NCBI GenBank assembly: GCA_910575005.1
Contig: CAJTCL010000008.1
Coordinates: 110,921-174,920 of the forward strand
DNA: 64,000 nucleotides
Direction: 5' to 3'
Origin: Lachnospiraceae bacterium
GTDB taxonomy: Bacteria; Bacillota; Clostridia; Lachnospirales; Lachnospiraceae
A program made the position numbers and the translations under genes. The notes under the pieces were generated by a model that worked only from the letters and a program-made list of their open reading frames with translations, did no database searches and was not told the origin of the DNA. Shown here one piece after another: positions 62,738-64,000 of this stretch; positions within the stretch are counted from its first letter, which is position 1, and the number at the start of each line of letters is the position of its first letter.

Positions 62738-63106
62738 TTAAATATATGTTATTTTATGGTCTTTTCGTGTATTTATAAAAGGCAAATAATATCTCCTGTT
62801 TGGATATGACAAATGACTGCATTTTTGCCCTTCACAGATAAAACCATACCGATCATAGACGGTAATATAAAAATGGCTCTCCCCTGCTGGAACAATCTTA
62901 TTACAATACTGGCAAAGATTTCCAGGCCCTCTCACATCGCTCTGATTTCTAAAACCAGGATCATACCCAAAACTCGTATTTACTGTACCGCACCTGGTAC
63001 ATGCCCCTCTCTGCTGTGTATAAGCCGATGCATAAGAACCCATCGCCATACTCAAAGCAAACACACATACAAGCATACTGCTCACAACTCTTTTTAATGA
63101 TTTCAT
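62738..63106 (-). CDS. small secreted cysteine-rich protein
   Basis: This 122-residue protein has a signal peptide (about 1-27, ending SYASAYT) and a mature part with two CxxC pairs (GACTRCGTVN and NLCQYCNKIV) followed by CEGQKC. It looks like an exported zinc-ribbon or disulfide protein. The distal part is rich in Tyr and Arg. No family is recognised. It is first of a two-gene unit with the CxxC protein downstream and is divergent from the reductase gene. Confidence 0.65.
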   Translation of the reverse strand: MKSLKRVVSSMLVCVFALSMAMGSYASAYTQQRGACTRCGTVNTSFGYDPGFRNQSDVRGPGNLCQYCNKIVPAGESHFYITVYDRYGFICEGQKCSHLSYPNRRYYLPFINTRKDHKITYI

Positions 63107-63418
63107 ACTCCTCTTTTCACATATAGCTATGTTCGTTTTGAAGTTCCTATGCTCATTCTATTCCAATTTGTGAATACAATCAATAGCGATTGCAGAAAAT
63201 GAAATTTTTTTGCAGAAAATGACATTTCCATCTTTCAGTTACTTGCAAAAACCATTGCCACATGCTATATTACTGTGACAGTGAACGATGAAAACTCTAT
63301 ACTGTTTGCACAACTTTACACAAATATTTCTCAATGAAATTCTTTGCATTGATTTAAAATATATATCGACTGAATTATGCAATTAGACATTACCTTAATG
63401 AAAGGAAATAAAAAAACT

Positions 63419-63892
63419 ATGAGAAAAACTGTTTTATTTATTGCCATCAGTCTGGATGGTTATATTGCCGATCAGGATGGCGCAGTGGATTGGCTAAACG
63501 GCGAAAATACGGACACTGAGAATATTGATACTTATTCAGAATTTGTAAAAACGATTGATACTGTTATTATGGGCTGGAATACTTATCATCAAGTTATCAC
63601 TGAACTGTCTCCAACAGAATGGGTGTATTCTGATTTAACAACCTATGTGATAACACACAGAGAAATTTCTTCCTCAGATAACATAAAATTTGTTTCCCAA
63701 GACCCCTGCCGCTTTCTGCAGCAAATAAAATCTAAGCCTGGAAAAGATATTTGGATCTGCGGAGGCGCTAATATTGTGCAGCAGTTCATGGCAAAAGATC
63801 TGATAGACACATATTATATATCCATTATTCCCACTCTTTTAGGAAATGGCATATCGCTTTTTGGAACTTTAGAAAAAGAAAGAAAACTATGA
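63419..63892 (+). pseudogene. RibD C-terminal/dihydrofolate reductase-like protein, truncated by element copy 2
   Basis: The frame MRKTVLFIAISLDGYIADQDGAVDWL opens as in RibD_C-type NADPH reductases (YyaP/YwjB group), with VIMGWNTYHQ, DIWICGGANIVQQF and LLGNGISLFG in their normal places. After LEKERKL the frame ends at a TGA formed where the left tip of the second mobile element begins. Relatives continue about 15-20 residues with the last beta strand. The start at 63419 follows AAAGGAA; the upstream ATG is not used because it lacks a site. Confidence 0.8.
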
Positions 63893-64000
63893 ATGAAACC
63901 AGATAAGGAGAAAACTCAAAATTTTGTTTAAGACAGTAGACATAACAACGTGGAGTGAATATCTTATCTGGAGAAAATAGAAAATGGCAAATATATTATT
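63889..64000 (+). mobile_element. left end of a second copy of the Tn4451-type element
   Basis: Bases 63889-64000 are identical to 22765-22876: the ACCAGATAAGGA tip, the tnpV leader and the first tnpV codons. The window ends inside tnpV, so the extent of this copy is unknown. It has the same orientation as the complete copy. Confidence 0.92.

Noticed and set aside
63419..63892. Trimethoprim-resistance dihydrofolate reductase
   Set aside because: The sequence follows the RibD C-terminal/YyaP type rather than DfrA, and it is truncated.

Overview
The window looks like chromosome of a low-GC gut clostridium, most likely a Lachnospiraceae member (Blautia/Dorea/Mediterraneibacter-like). This rests on an aspS-gatCAB operon behind a T-box, BioY under a BirA-type site, pyruvate formate-lyase with its activase, large secreted plant-glycan hydrolases with clostridial FIVAR/Ig-like tails, and a Tn4451-family mobilizable element. 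Genus is inferred, not demonstrated.

Layout. 1-6.5 kb: HD-GYP protein (partial), galE, a type I toxin/antisense RNA pair, then a sugar-kinase plus nucleotidyltransferase pair with a divergent AraC regulator; with galE these resemble a salvage route for amino-sugar or galactose units. 6.5-11 kb: desulfoferrodoxin, a truncated peptidoglycan-binding gene, bioY, an lspA-like gene and a CspC/CspB-like subtilase. 11-20 kb: two large secreted enzymes, GH51 and GH127, with nearly identical tails, probably removing arabinose from plant hydroxyproline-rich glycoproteins or arabinans. 20-22 kb: a stand-alone divergent ClpX paralogue.

22.77-32.83 kb is an integrative mobilizable element of the Tn4451 type (tnpV, sigma-like protein, mobC, relaxase, tnpW-like, tnpX-type serine recombinase). 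It has inserted into the third gene of a two-component operon and split it; the 5' piece lies at 32.8-33.0 kb and the 3' piece at 21.9-22.8 kb. Its cargo bay holds wreckage of other elements: an orphan MerR promoter with 15 codons, an inverted recombinase 3' end and the tail of a CHAP hydrolase. It also holds an intact BlaI/M56-receptor cassette whose sensor is not a penicillin-binding domain and is duplicated in a secreted neighbour. The last 112 bp of the window repeat the left end of this element exactly, so a second copy begins at 63.89 kb inside a RibD-type reductase gene.

33-43.5 kb: the response regulator and histidine kinase of the split operon, a 72-bp tandem repeat at its promoter, an MCP-like membrane sensor, gatB-gatA-gatC-aspS with T-box, and mazEF. 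43.8-52.1 kb: a 1637-residue secreted glycosidase-like protein, two copies of a structured intergenic repeat (a third is at 4.4 kb), a cyclic-nucleotide-binding-domain protein and a DUF1700-type membrane protein. 52.3-56.3 kb: tRNA-Arg(ACG), pflB, pflA and a small acidic protein. 56.5-63 kb: an operon-like run LytTR regulator (with a premature TGA), MATE transporter, P-loop ATPase and TPR-array protein, then two hypothetical CxxC proteins. The most interesting items are the M56/BlaI cassette with unknown duplicated sensor, the ATPase/TPR pair, the structured repeat and the two element copies in direct orientation.
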